Assembly: GCF_963576615.1 (NCBI RefSeq)
Contig: NC_088717.1
Coordinates: 25,261,344-25,325,343, forward strand
Length of the DNA stretch: 64,000 bases
Direction of reading: 5' to 3'
Origin: Watersipora subatra
Lineage: Eukaryota > Bryozoa > Gymnolaemata > Cheilostomatida > Watersiporidae
In this document: in pieces, positions 20,682 to 32,600 of the stretch
Layout: every line of letters begins with the position of its first letter
How positions within the stretch are numbered: position 1 is the stretch's first letter
The notes under the pieces: generated by a model
Seen by the model: the letters and a program-made list of their open reading frames with translations, nothing else
Told to the model about the DNA's origin: nothing
Databases searched by the model: none
Made by a program: the position numbers and the translations under genes

Positions 20682-22430
20682 CTAGTGCAATTTCTGTGTT
20701 TGTTTTGAGCTGACCAGAGTGTTGATGTTATGAGTTGTTGTAGATAGGGCACACCGTAGGTCAGCTTCTACTTCCAGGCGGTTTCCAGATTTGCTCTTTA
20801 TGGTTAGCATTGCAGAAAATGCTGACTCACAAAGATATGTGGAAGCAAATGGTATGAGCATCTTGGAAGTGGCCAGGCTTATGTTGGGATACAATCTTTG
20901 GGGCTGAACTCAGAAGTGCTCTATTGATAGCTCCTTGAAATCATCTTTTAATGCATAGTTGTTTGTCAGCTCCAAAAATTCTCCTGAAGCTGTTCCGGAA
21001 TCTCGTGGACATTGCGCCTGAAAGGGTCTCGGGTCAGGCTCATCAATTGTTCGGTCCTAGGATGTAACTTTGGAAAATATCTCTCAAAATCTGCTAGCAA
21101 ACTGTTCAAGTAATGCTTTATGTCGGTTAGCAAAGAAGCGGAAAGAGCTTTCTTGTCAACTAATGAATGCAGAACTGGTAAAGAAACTCTTACATTCCCA
21201 GTAGCTAGTCTTTCTACCCAGAGTTTGAGCTTGTCCTTGAATGCATTGATATTATCCGTTATATTCAACACATTTCTGTCTCTACCTTGCATCTTTGTGT
21301 TCACTTCATTGATTGAACCAAAAATGTCAACCAGGTAAGCAAGACACTGATGGAAGCCTTCCACCTGCATTGAAGCCAGTAGTTTGGGTTTGTTACGAGC
21401 TTTCAAGAACTTATTGACCTCTGCTCGTAGATTGAAGAAACGCAGAAGCTTGCTACCCTTTGATATCCATCGAACTTCGGTGGGAAACAATAGTGATGAG
21501 TGCACAGCACCCATATCTTTGCATAACTTGTGGAAGAGACGCTTTTGCAAGGCAGAGCCTTTGATAAAGTTTACTACTTAAATCACTGAAAAAAAGTGTT
21601 CCTGCAATCCTTTGGGAAGAGTTTTTGCTGCTAGCGCTAGTCTGTGAATGAAGAAATGGGTATTCACTAAAGGATTCTTTTCTTTTACCAACTGTACAAA
21701 TCCAGCACAACAGCCAAGCATGGCTAGAGCACCATCAGTGCAAACTCTAATTAGTTTGCCCCAGTCCAGATTTTCATTGCTAAAGAAGTCGGAAACCAGG
21801 TTCATAACATCAGCAACTGTGGTGGTCTCTGTAGAGGACTGCAGAACAGAAATTCTTCCTTAATTGTCTCTCTGTGTACATAGCGTGCAAACACCATCAG
21901 CTGTGAAATGCTAGCAATATCAGTGAACTCATCAAGTAGAATGGCGAACATGGGAGATGACTTGATTTTTTCAATTACTTGCCTCTTTATGTTCACAGAC
22001 ATATCATCGATCCTCAATTTCACTGTGCTGTCTGAGAGGGATAAATCAGCTATCTTTTGAGTGGCTGTGTCTCTGAGAATAATCTTAGTACACTCCAGCA
22101 GACAAGTTTTAACTAATGCTTCACCAATGGTGTGTGGCTTCTTATCTCTGGCGATATGGTAAGACAGAGCATAGGATGCCTCGGTAATGGCCTGCGCTTG
22201 GATATGAAATCTGCCAGTGGAATCCAGTTTTGCCCACTTGAGTTCTCTCTCCTTAGCTTCAAAGAACGGCTTTGATTTATCCATCTGTTCTGCATGTTTA
22301 TTTTTTAGGTGTTGCTTAAGTTTATGTGGTTTCATGGAGTTGTTAGCGAGCACTTTCATGCACAAACACATTGTGGTACTTCAATGCCGCTTTTAATCAG
22401 ACAAGTGAAACCATAGTTAAGGTAAGAATT
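20682..22430 (-). pseudogene. hAT transposase, ZBED5-like, disrupted
   Basis: The N-terminal part (upstream of 22,371) shows a BED-type finger: a Cys pair, then KPHKLKQHLKNKH, with a 1-base shift inside the Cys pair. The catalytic region follows: FAILLDEFTDIASISQLMVF (first Asp), VCTDGALAMLGC (second), and the insertion domain. C-terminally there is ASTYLCESAFSAMLTIKSKS, the hAT dimerisation block. The lesions seen are a shift in the BED finger, a shift near 21,835, an in-frame TAA at ~21,579, a shift near 20,970 and a TGA at ~20,908. ZBED5-like sequences in vertebrates are domesticated relatives; this copy is an ordinary decayed transposase. Confidence 0.93.
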
Positions 22431-22839
22431 ATCATATGTTCGTCTTTTTGTCTTTGGCATTTCTAACACCTACAATATGGGATATGCAATCAAAATATTT
22501 GAATATTTTCAATATCTACATGAGCAAAACATCATATATATGTTAGGCTACAAAGCAAATTGTCAAAATGTTATACGTTTACGCAAACCGAATCGGTAAC
22601 TGAACAATTAATATTGCAGGTATGTATATGCATGTAGTGTAGCAATCCTTACCTTTTTCCAGTTTTAGATCTTGGCTTTGTTGAAATTACTGAAATTTAT
22701 TCACTCCTCGCCGCCCTTTAAATAAGAAATATCGGTGCCACGAAAATCCCCTTTGGCAAAGTGCCAAATTCCCCCCTAAAATCCCAAAATTCTCTTCTGG
22801 GAGGGAATTCTCCTCTGGTTAAGAACCACTGGTTTAGAA

Positions 22840-23596
22840 TAAGAAATGGGAATGTGAAATTTTGTTCATTCATCATCTTTCTACTGTGTACCTACTGCAG
22901 CATTCAGTTGATTTGCATGATTATCGTCACTATTAACAGACTGTAAGCTCACTACAGCCATAATTTTAAAAATAATAACTTGACCGTGCTGCTCTTGCTG
23001 TAAGAAAAGAAAACGATAACTTTTGATTTGATTCTTCTATTTATCTATTATCTTATCTATGATTATTTTTATGATTAAATTAAAAAATTATTTTTTATGA
23101 TTAATATAATAATCATAATGCATATTATACTAAATAATAATATAACTGTGTATAGAATAAATGATGTAACTAATATAATTTGTAGAAAATTTTAAATGAT
23201 AACCGAGAATGATGATTGCTTTAATTGATTCCATTTATTAGCTATAGATAAAAAAATCTGAACAGTGCTAAAGATGAGTCTGAATAGGGAAGCTAAGTGG
23301 GAGAACAACAAAACTGAGCTGAACTAGCAAAATAGCGAAATATTGCGAAATAATAGATGCGTGTAATTATTTCGTGGTAAAACTAATCTACAAGTCGGAG
23401 GGACTGTTTTGGAATTCTCAGAGCAATGATTGCTAGGCCCGATTTGATTGCTCTATACTTCCAACAATTAAACCAATTAAAACGCTGTGATTGTTATAGG
23501 AGAGCGCATTAGTTGGCTTAATTGACCAATGGCCTACAAGTCGATTTCGTACGTCATATATTGATGCTAATATGAAGATTACCAAAACACTTATGT
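22840..23596. other. No gene recognised
   Basis: AT-rich sequence between two hAT elements, with runs such as aattaaaaaattattttttatgattaatataataatcataatg. No exon, RNA gene or clear repeat boundary is seen. Confidence 0.4.
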
Positions 23597-23735
23597 CTTT
23601 TGGTAAACCTGTGTTTGGCTGGCTATATCAGCTTCTGGTTGGTCAATCTCCTTGATTCTTTTTTTAGAACATCAGTCAATACCTCAAGATAAATAATAAA
23701 GCATAATAATATTATGCTTTCTCTATTCTTTAAGC
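23597..23735 (+). repeat. hAT-associated 5' region (copy shared with 18.8 kb)
   Basis: Homologous in inverted orientation to 18,790-18,930. It ends ctattctttaa, immediately upstream of the transposase fragment at ~23,770, so it is probably the 5' untranslated part of that transposon. Confidence 0.7.
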
Positions 23736-23769
23736 CAATTAATGCAGTGGGGGTAGCAATGGCATCTTC

Positions 23770-24267
23770 AACAAAAGAAACTATTTCCACAGTTACGATG
23801 GGAGTCTCACAAAGTTAGCGAAATAGAAGCAAATCTACAAGAGAATTCTAGGATGAGTGGACCCTGGCATATGCGTTCATCATTAGGCATGGCAAATCGC
23901 AATGGCTATTGTGCCAGGAAACAATCTCCGCTAACAAGAAGATGAACATCAAACGGCATCATGGAACGAAGCACACAGTGTTTAGTGCAACATTTTTACG
24001 GGGATTATTAGCTAGACACCTAAAGCTAGATAAACTTAAAAAAATACTAACTTCTTCAGAAAATATGCTAGTTTTATTCACTGCTGCTGATAAACGGGCT
24101 ACAGAAGCTTCCCTACAAGTGTCAAAGATTCTAGCAAAAGCAATGCTTCCCTATTTTCATGCTGAGATTGTAAAAGCATGCATGGTTGAGGCTGTGCAAA
24201 CACTTTTGCCAGATAAGCGTGATGTGATTGGTAAAGTCAAGGCAATACCACTTTTTAGGAAAACTGC
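23770..24267 (+). pseudogene. hAT transposase N-terminus (GTF2IRD2/ZBED-like), truncated
   Basis: The + strand reads a weak BED-type finger (CQETISANKKMNIKRHHGTK with the first Cys of the pair lost upstream). It then has DKRATEASLQVSKILAKAML and EIVKACMVEAVQTLLPDKRD, ending KAIPLFRKTA. This is the N-terminal region of the hAT family to which GTF2IRD2-type transposases belong. An in-frame TAG precedes the longest frame (23,909-24,280). At ~24,268 the match stops abruptly and R2-like LINE sequence begins, so the catalytic part is missing or displaced. This family differs from the ZBED5-like copy at 20.7-22.4 kb. Confidence 0.8.
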
Positions 24268-24516
24268 CACTGGGATGTAAGAACAACTGTAATCCTAGTA
24301 AGCATTGGGGCACTGGGCGCAATAACACCGGCGCATAAAATGTGGTTTGCTCAAATACCAACAGCAATCAACTCAGGTGAGTTGCAGAAAAATGCGCTAT
24401 TGGGAACAGCTATAATCTTGAGGCGAGTGCTCAAACTCCCAGGTCTCTGGTAAGATACCCAAGTTAGAGCAGAAATTACCACCCATACGGGTTAACTGGG
24501 GTGAGGAAACAATTTT
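24268..24516 (+). mobile_element. 5'-truncated R2-like LINE copy (3' end only)
   Basis: From TGGGATGTAAGAACAACTGT to caattttt this matches the 3' end of the LINE copy at 5,825-6,110 (- strand). Blocks are IGALGAITPAHKMW, LQKNALLGTAIILRRVLKLP and GLW then TAA (24,451-24,453), then a 3' UTR ending gtgaggaaacaattttt. This copy keeps an open frame at the end of the ORF, including the final Trp that the other copy lost. Extreme 5' truncation with a constant 3' end fits target-primed reverse transcription. It landed inside, or next to the break of, the hAT transposase fragment. Confidence 0.9.
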
Positions 24517-24856
24517 TCATATATGAATATTATCAAGTGCAAGTTGAGATCAACTTTGGCCCAAGATCACTTGTGTCAGCTCCTAAGAAAAGCATACTGC
24601 GGCAGGGTGCCAGACTACAAGAGATAAAAAGCAGCTGTTAATAATTCCGGGTATCTCACTAAACTTTAAGTTATACAAAACCCTTTAGGCTCACCTCAAC
24701 ATTATTCAATGTTATTGTAAAAGTATTTTAATAAACTAATTTAATCACAATATCACTACCAAACTTGTATTATCAGTATGAAATGTTATACTGATACACA
24801 AATAATGGGGCTCCCAAAAATTTTGCCACTTTGAAATATTGCTTTTTGAGAAAAAA

Positions 24857-24871
24857 CTTTGCCCACCCCTG
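24857..24871 (+). other. hAT terminal inverted repeat, right end
   Basis: ctttgcccacccctg is the inverse of CAGGGGTGGGCAAAG, a terminal sequence widely seen in Charlie-type hAT elements. It plausibly closes the transposon whose transposase starts at ~23,770. The opposite TIR and an 8-bp duplication were not found. Confidence 0.65.
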
Positions 24872-26536
24872 CTTTATGTGTTTCATGAGAACCAGCTTGT
24901 TAAGCACCAACCTGATGCATGTGTGTGCCTTAAAAACAAGTCATAGCAATGACAATCATTCATCAAGGTGAAAAATGTTTCAATTCTGGACAACTTTGTG
25001 TTGTTCGCTCCTGAGTTGGTAGGTAAAACATATATTCAAAGACTCTCCTAAAGAATTTGGAAAATTTTATTTTTATAAAGAAGCACTTTAGTTTGTAAAA
25101 TTACTCTCAAATAACTGTACTAAGGTCATAGAGCTTTTGGTATCTAAAATGCTGGTATGTGCAACCTGATAATTTGATGATATGTCAGCTAAACTCCCAG
25201 TCTATATATTTACATCAATGCCCTGATCATACTGGTAGGGTTGGACACAAAAACAAAACTACAGAGAAAAACCACATAGCTTTTCACAATAGACTTTCTT
25301 GATATTGTTTTAGAACAAATATAGAAAAATTTATAAAGACAGACAACCTGGGCTCAATGTGTTACCTCTATGTGTTACCTATTGGCTTATTTGAAAAAAA
25401 TAAAATGCCTGTTCTGAGCAACACTTGACTCAAATGGCAATTTTATAGCTTTCGTTAGATAAATGTGCTCTGATGAATCTCATTAGAAATTCAAAAATGC
25501 ACTTTCACAGAAATTATGGATAAGTCCCTCAAGGAAGGTGCTCATGAAGTTTTTTCATGAATCCTGCGTAACAATTTGTTTACAAGTTCATACATGCGCT
25601 GTGAGCTATCTGCTAGAAAGTTAAAGACATTACGGGCATTGTCGGGTTACTGCTAGTAATTAACTAAGACTCGCAACAAGGGGATTCAGTGATAATATAA
25701 CTCATAATGTAACATTAACATAGCGGTTAAGTTTACTCAGTTGATGCCAGTTACGACAGCCAATAGTTGGCTGGCATTGTACTAGCAGTTAGCATGGAGA
25801 ATCATAAGAGCGCTTTGATACCAAAGGTATCTTTTTATTTTTCAAGATCGGTTTTTTTGTATAACATTAATTTTGTAATGATGTAAGTTTGTGCTCCTTG
25901 CTGTTTTATTCTTGTATAATCTTAAGACTAATAGCTTTAAAACAGGAACAAAAGTATTTGTGGACTGTGATGTTTTAACCATGATCAACTTGTTTGTCTG
26001 AGATACGCAAAGATGTTTTATTGGAAAAAGGTACGTACATATATCAACAGCATCGGGTATCAACATATAGATGCATATAGATGTATGCTGTTGGTACTTG
26101 TATTAAACGTGGCTAATTAATATATCTAACGCATGTTAGGGTTTAATGGTTTTTACTGTTTTTCAATTACTTAACTTTTTGAATTATTTTTAAAAATATT
26201 TCAATTTTAACTGAAATTAAAATTTAAACCATTTGCAAAGCACAATTTTTCCAATAGTTTGCTAAAAGGTATTTAAAAAGAGGGAATTACAACATCACAA
26301 ATGTGAAAAATTAATGGTAATTTGTGTAGTTTACATATTTCAAATATTTGGTTAAAGATTTGATTAAAGATAAAAAATAACTCAAAAGGTCTGATGTTAC
26401 ATAATATTATTATTGTTGCCTTGCCTTGTTACTCCCTTTGATTTGGTAACTGAAAAAATGTTATTTTTGTGCTTTAATTTAAATGCAGAGTTCATGAGAA
26501 AAGGCTGTTGGATTATTACGTCAAGAAAAGCTAAAC
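24872..26536. other. Region upstream of the calpain gene
   Basis: No coding exon recognised. It would contain the promoter and 5' UTR of the calpain-15-like gene, but I cannot point to a convincing TATA box or initiator; the sequence is AT-rich throughout. An in-frame start with an A at -3 (aaacATGa) occurs at 26,537. Confidence 0.4.
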
Positions 26537-26629
26537 ATGAGTGAATCAGATGAAGAAGATGATGGAAGACGAGACTGCCATCCACTTACTTCGGAGAGCA
26601 ACATTGAGTGGATAAATATTGTTGAGTCA
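26537..26629 (+). CDS. Calpain-15-like exon 1
   Basis: ATG at 26,537 (context aaacATGa) is followed by 31 codons beginning [20 protein letters not shown] and a donor TCA|GTAAGT, phase 0. The ATG is the first in this frame after stops upstream. The peptide has no diagnostic domain, so this exon is assigned from its good donor, phase match and position. Confidence 0.6.
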
Positions 26630-29600
26630 GTAAGTTATATAAATTTATTCTATCATATACATGCGGCTAGACAGCTGCTTGTAGACAACATTTTTAAGCA
26701 AAAATAAAAATAACATTTTAACGTTAAAGCTAACTTTGAAATTAACTCTAGCTTTTCTGGAAGAAACAAGCTAATTAAATGGGGTCGAGGCAAAGCCTGG
26801 GCCTTGACCAGTTCAGCACCACTTTTGCCCTGAATGGCAATAGGTTTCAAATCAAAAGTTTCTGAGCTTGCCGCTTGTAACAAATATCTTTGGTTCAGCT
26901 ATCTGCTGTGGAGGTGGTTAGAGCCAGTCCTGCTGTTTTATATAGTTTTGGGTTATATATAAAACATAGGTTTCTGAGGGCTGATATAGGTATACATTTT
27001 TTAATTAGGACTATATATAGTACTTTATTGGCAATAATTTCATTTCACAAATAGAAATGTTTTTCAAATTAGGCCATACAGCAATAGTAAAACAAAAAAA
27101 AGGGAAAAAAGCAACAGTTAGCCATTAAAATTGAATAAATAGTCTGACAAATAGTGTTTAAAATGCCTTTCTCTGCTAAGAGAACGGATATTTGGTAGAA
27201 GATTGTTAAAGCAGCTGGCAATGACATTTTCAAAATGATTGTTAGTGATTGTATGCAATTTGTTCATATCACGTAAGTTGAAATGAGTTAAGAACCTGTA
27301 ATTGTCATCTAAAAAACGAGGACACAAACCATGAAAAATCTTGAAACATTGAATTGAAGTAAAATAAATATTTAGCATAGGCAGAGTAAGAAGACTACAT
27401 ATTAATCTGAAAATACATGTATCTAAAATTTTTAAACCTATGTTTAAAAAGTCACGTAGGTATAACCGAAGTGCAATCGTAAATCTTAAGTGTTATTTAT
27501 TAATGGTTTATTAGAATAAGCCATGTGTATTACAACGACGTCACTACGAGATTCAATTTCTTGTCATTTTGTGCGTTTTCTTTGTTCTTTGTTTTCCAGA
27601 AACAATCAACTATCATAAGTAATGCTGGCAAGATAAACTTTAACTTTTTGACTTGAGAACTCCATCTTTGTTTTTAAGAGGCATAATTGTCATACGTATG
27701 TAATGCTGTCAAGATAAACTTTGAACTTTTGGCTTGAAAACTAATCAATTAGCATTTTAGCAGGCAAGCTCCATTGTAAAATTGTGAGTTAATATTTTAA
27801 TCGCAATCATCAAGATGAGTGACATTGCTTGTGATTTTCTATACGGCTAATTGTAATAGCTAAAATAATATTAGTTGGGTATTTCCTGTTAGATTTACTC
27901 GAATTAACTTTTTGATTAGCAAATGTTTATGAAAAACCATTGAGTCAGTTATAAATTTATCAATCATGAAGTCAATATGTTGTCATACAAAGTTATTACA
28001 ATAATTTTTATATTTTAGTAGAACCAAGGCTAGTTTTATAACAAACATAGCCTGAGTAGACATTATTTATTCACTCTGAACAATGGCCAGTAGTTGTAGT
28101 TGAATATACGAGACTTACTTTAGCATAAGAGAGATAGATTTACAGGACCTATCTTAGTATAAAATGAACTGCATGCACATGACTTATTTTAGCATAAGTA
28201 TACATACCCTACCTATATTGGTATAAATAAAACTAACTATAAACCTCGTATCTTAGCTGACGTGAACCGAACACAAACTATGTTTCTGATCATTTTCAGA
28301 GCATGTCTGTCAATACAAAGTTTCCATTGCTGCAAAAACAAATCTGCAAAGTCTGTGGTTTCAAAAGTAACTATGTTAACATAGTATGTGAGCTTTGTAA
28401 CACATTTCTTGACTCTCCTACTTGTGGCGAGTATTTTGAAGCAGAGGCTACAGAGAATTGGACTTGTTCAAAATGCGACTTTGTTAACACAGGTAAGTGT
28501 GCACTATCTGTAGGAGTTAATTTTCTAGAAAATGTCTTAAGTAGTTATCATAAGACTAGTATTTGTCGGTGTAATAAGGTTATATTGAGTGTCAACTGCA
28601 TGGTAGGATGTGTGTAAGCAAATGATAAAACATAGCTAGCATAGGTAATATTATAATCTAAAGATGAGCTGACTCAGCTAGCTGTGAAGCTGGTAAAGTC
28701 ACTAAAATTCAGTGTGAGCACACACTGTGACAATAATCCATCATTATATTAAGAAATATTAGTCTGTATTAGGAAATAATGTAGATAATCCACAAGTATT
28801 CTTTACTCCTCTTTATTTGAGAAAACTAAACACTTTGAATTGAGGGTTAAAGTGTATTCAACCAATATGAATATAGCTTTGTGACATAAAGTGCAGTACG
28901 TCAGATAACATTATATGATGAGTGCTACTGCAGTTGTGGGATGTGTGCTGCCCTAGCTCGCTTTTTCTCCTAGAGGGTTTCCCACTCTGGATTCAAGCTC
29001 GGCGGTTATTTTTTTTTCTGAACAGCCTTTTGCCAGTTTTTGGTTCTGCCAGTGTCAACTTTTAGTCTACTGAGGGAGCATCGAGTTGTAGGTGGGCCAA
29101 CATCTTTTAGACCAGACCAGATAAACAACCAGCCCATATCTGCAACATTCTCCTCGCCATTAAAGATCATGGGAAGGTTCTATTACAATATATTGTGGCA
29201 GTACTTACTGAGCCAACATGAGTGTTGATGGGCCCCGTACTCCAAACATCAAACCTTTTGAGGTACTAGATTTCTATCTGGTTTTGCATAGGTACGGGTC
29301 AGTAGCAACATCGGCGGTAGCCTTGGCCGTGTCTGCCCAATATTCACTATACTTCCTGAGCTGCCGAGCCCTCACCAGCTTGCGCTCTTTCAGCACCTGT
29401 TCAGTAAACCTGCAATCCAGAATACAACAAAGACCGTTGCTTGAGTGCCAGGACTGGCTCTACATTTTTGGCTTGGGCCTCCTGGTGGGGTGACTCAAAT
29501 CGTGGTTGCCTGTGCTTCCTCCTATTGATTTGCTGCTTTTTTTAGCTTTTTAGTGGTTGGCTAGCAATACTCGATGAGGAGTAGATGAAGACAGTTTGCT

Positions 29601-32600
29601 GCAGTTTGTTGCAAAAAGCTCGGCTTTTAAACACATTTCTCCTTGAAGGTGATGATAAAACATGTTCTCATGACTGCAGCCTTTGCCAAATGATATCAAA
29701 ACCAGTGGTCCCTAGTTATGTTCTGCCATGTGCAGAGACACGCAAAAACAACAGACTGTTCCAGGGCATGAGACATCTCTCATTGTTGTTAATTTAGCCG
29801 ATATGTCACAGTTCTTCAATATTTCTTCAAGTGCTGCCATTACCTGGTCCTGGGTTTTTTGATGCACATTTTGATCAGTGGTGACTTATCTTCTTATTTT
29901 GTTGAGCCTGAACTTTCTGAACTTTTTTGTTCTCCAGTTCAGTTGTTCATTAAAAGAAAAAGTAGCAGCTCCTTGTCTACCTAATGAGTAATCCAATGTA
30001 GGTGCACACCGTAGCTGTACTAGTTATTAGTAACAAAATTGCTTAGTTTTTCAGACAGCTCATGAACATGCCTTCATTTGGCCCAGGTCGTTTTAATCTA
30101 GTGGCCAATAGAGTCCTCAGACGAAACTCTATCAACCTCGATGGTAGTAGTTAATTGTGGTGACCCAACACAAAGTAATCATCTCTGTCATTAATGCAAC
30201 TGCTATGCCTCTCTCAAAACCAACTTAGCTCAACAGCATGTGCCCCGTGTGTTTTTGATACATTTTAGGTGCTTTCTATTGATCAACATTACAGGCTGCT
30301 GAAATTGCATGGTGCACTGATGAGCCATCAGGAATGGCATTCCTAAAATTCCGTTTTTGCTGATGTGATTTGCTACAAAAATTTATTATGTCTTTACATC
30401 TTGCAGCCAGACAGGCAGTTTGATTGGGCCATCGAATAACAGCTCAGCATCAAAGCAAACGTTGGTCAAACGTTTTGCCTAGCTGTTTGTATCTTGAGAA
30501 GGGATCCGTTTTGATCTCCATTGTTGGCTGTTTTATTTTTCTCTTCTGCCTTTTCTGCCCTTAATTGCTAAGGCTAAAACAGACTGAGCCATGTCAGATA
30601 AATTAGACCTTTTTGTCAGGCAGGGTTATATTCATAGGACAGGATTTGAACTTCTTCAGAGCCTCATACTAAGTGCATGAGGCCATAGGAAATTTCTTCT
30701 TTTTTGTTCCATCTTTTGACTTTACTGATCTCCTTGCATGAGTCCATTTTAGCTCAAATTTTTTGGTGAACCAACCAATTTGTTTTTTTTGTGTGTAAAC
30801 TTGTGAGTTGGGTGCCTTCATGTGACCAGTAGTCAATCTTACTGCTGCAGTCTTTGATCATTTCTCCAGCCCAATCATCTCTTGCTCGAGCAGTCCCAAC
30901 AGATGTGGCAGTTTAACTTTTGTTTGCTAATTTTGTGGTGTCTCAATTGAAGACCATATAAAAAGATAGCGGACGAGGCCTCTTTGTTTGAAACCTACGT
31001 GTAGCATGATATGTGTAGAGTTTTATTTGTTGCATAACTTCCTCATACACTCATTAGGATTGCCTATATGGTTCATTCTGCTAGAAAGCTATCGATGTAT
31101 ACTGGTATAAACAATAAACTATTATTCCTTTTTGTTAAACTACTTTTAAACTATTATTCCTTTTTGTGTGCATAACCATTATATGTGTAGAACTAGCAGA
31201 ATACCCGACATTGCTCTGGTATTAAAAATCAGCTTATAAACAGTAAAAGGTTGGAACATGTAGTTGGCTGCTACTTGTCATTAGCTTTACAATTTGCCAA
31301 TGGCTAGTTTGAGTAAACTTACTAGTAAAGGCTGTGAGAGCAAGCATAAATTTACATTGTGCCATAACGAAGATTGGTAGCGTAATTTCACCCACATAGC
31401 GACATGTATTGTCAATGCATCCAGCAATCTCGTCTAGCCTAATTGGTACAATATTTACCTGGTGAATGAGAGGTTCTGAGGTCAATTCTTCTGCGACACA
31501 GATTTTCCATTCCAATATTTTAATAGCCCCAGCTGAACAAACCAAAGTACATGCACACACGCACAAGTTTAGAAATTTATATATATAAAAATATTGGCTC
31601 AGATCTTTATATAATGATGTATTTAATGGTGAAGGCCTGTTTGCTGCTAACTACAGATCATTGTAACTCTTCTATCTCTTCTATATCTATAACAAGCCAT
31701 CCTCTTTACTTTGTTGAACTTGCCAAGTCCTTCCCTATAGGATGTAAGTACACGTATCTGTGCATGTACAGTTATATTCATTTTTGTGCACAATACAACA
31801 AAAACTACAATCTTCTCTAGACATCTCTACAATAATCAACTAGCTAGACTTTAATTGGATTGCATCAGCCTTTACATCACATCAGCAAGCATCATTTTCA
31901 ATAAGCAACTAGGCCTTATGCAATTTGAGGTGCTTATGCAGTCTTTCAGATTACTTAAGCACCTCAAACTGCACCAGCCTCGCAGTGTACCAACCAACAT
32001 CATTGCCAACAGGTGACTAAGTAATCAATCTCCTGAAATTGCACCAGCAATACAGAGCATCAGCAAGCATCATTGTAAATAAGTGACCAGGCTGGAAATT
32101 TTCTAAAATGCACCAGCAAAACAGTGTACTAGAAAGGCAGTGTTACCTTCCTGGCCATTTTCACTTGTCAGAGTTCACAGGAGGTGGTATTTTCCTTTTG
32201 GAAACAGAAAAAAAATTGCAGTTGCAATCTCTGCAAACAGAGAGTCTGGGATTGGAAAACCTCCCATAATCAGCTAATCAAAATCTACTGCACTTTTATA
32301 ACAACTCCCCATTTGCCTACATATACAACAAGTTGATTAGAGATCTCAAAGCAACCGAAAGCTTTGGCTTGATAAATTTAGGATATCAGGTTATCATTTT
32401 ATTTGAAAGACCAACTGGCTAGTTTTATTTTTACTATGAACTTTTGGCATAATAACACAGTTTTTATTTTTTATTTACAATTCACGATAGACAAAAATAT
32501 AAAACGTAAACAAAGACCAAAATGGAATTCTGCTCATCCAACTCTCCAATATCAAGCCTAAAAATTTTTAATAAATATATTTTCATGTTAATGAATTATA

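Larger units (their letters stand above)
19272..22831 (-). mobile_element. hAT DNA transposon (ZBED5-like), complete but mutated
   Basis: TIRs are cagtggctcttaag at 19,272 and cttaaccactg-type (ggttaagaaccactg) ending at 22,831. Both are of the CAGTGGTTCTTAA class known for hAT elements. It is flanked by a perfect 8-bp target duplication, gtttagaa (19,264-19,271 and 22,832-22,839), the length expected for hAT. The interior encodes a - strand transposase (20,682-22,430) with several disabling mutations. A separate TIR element (19,485-20,653) is nested between the transposase stop and the left TIR. Confidence 0.95.

Noticed and set aside
20682-22430. Domesticated ZBED5-like host gene
   Set aside because: It lies within intact TIRs and target duplications and has several frameshifts and stops, so it is an ordinary dead transposon.
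31425-31495. Functional tRNA gene
   Set aside because: A and B boxes are imperfect and the acceptor stem does not pair.
31234-31566. 110-codon - strand frame in intron 2
   Set aside because: No domain, and it overlaps a tRNA-like repeat segment on the other strand.
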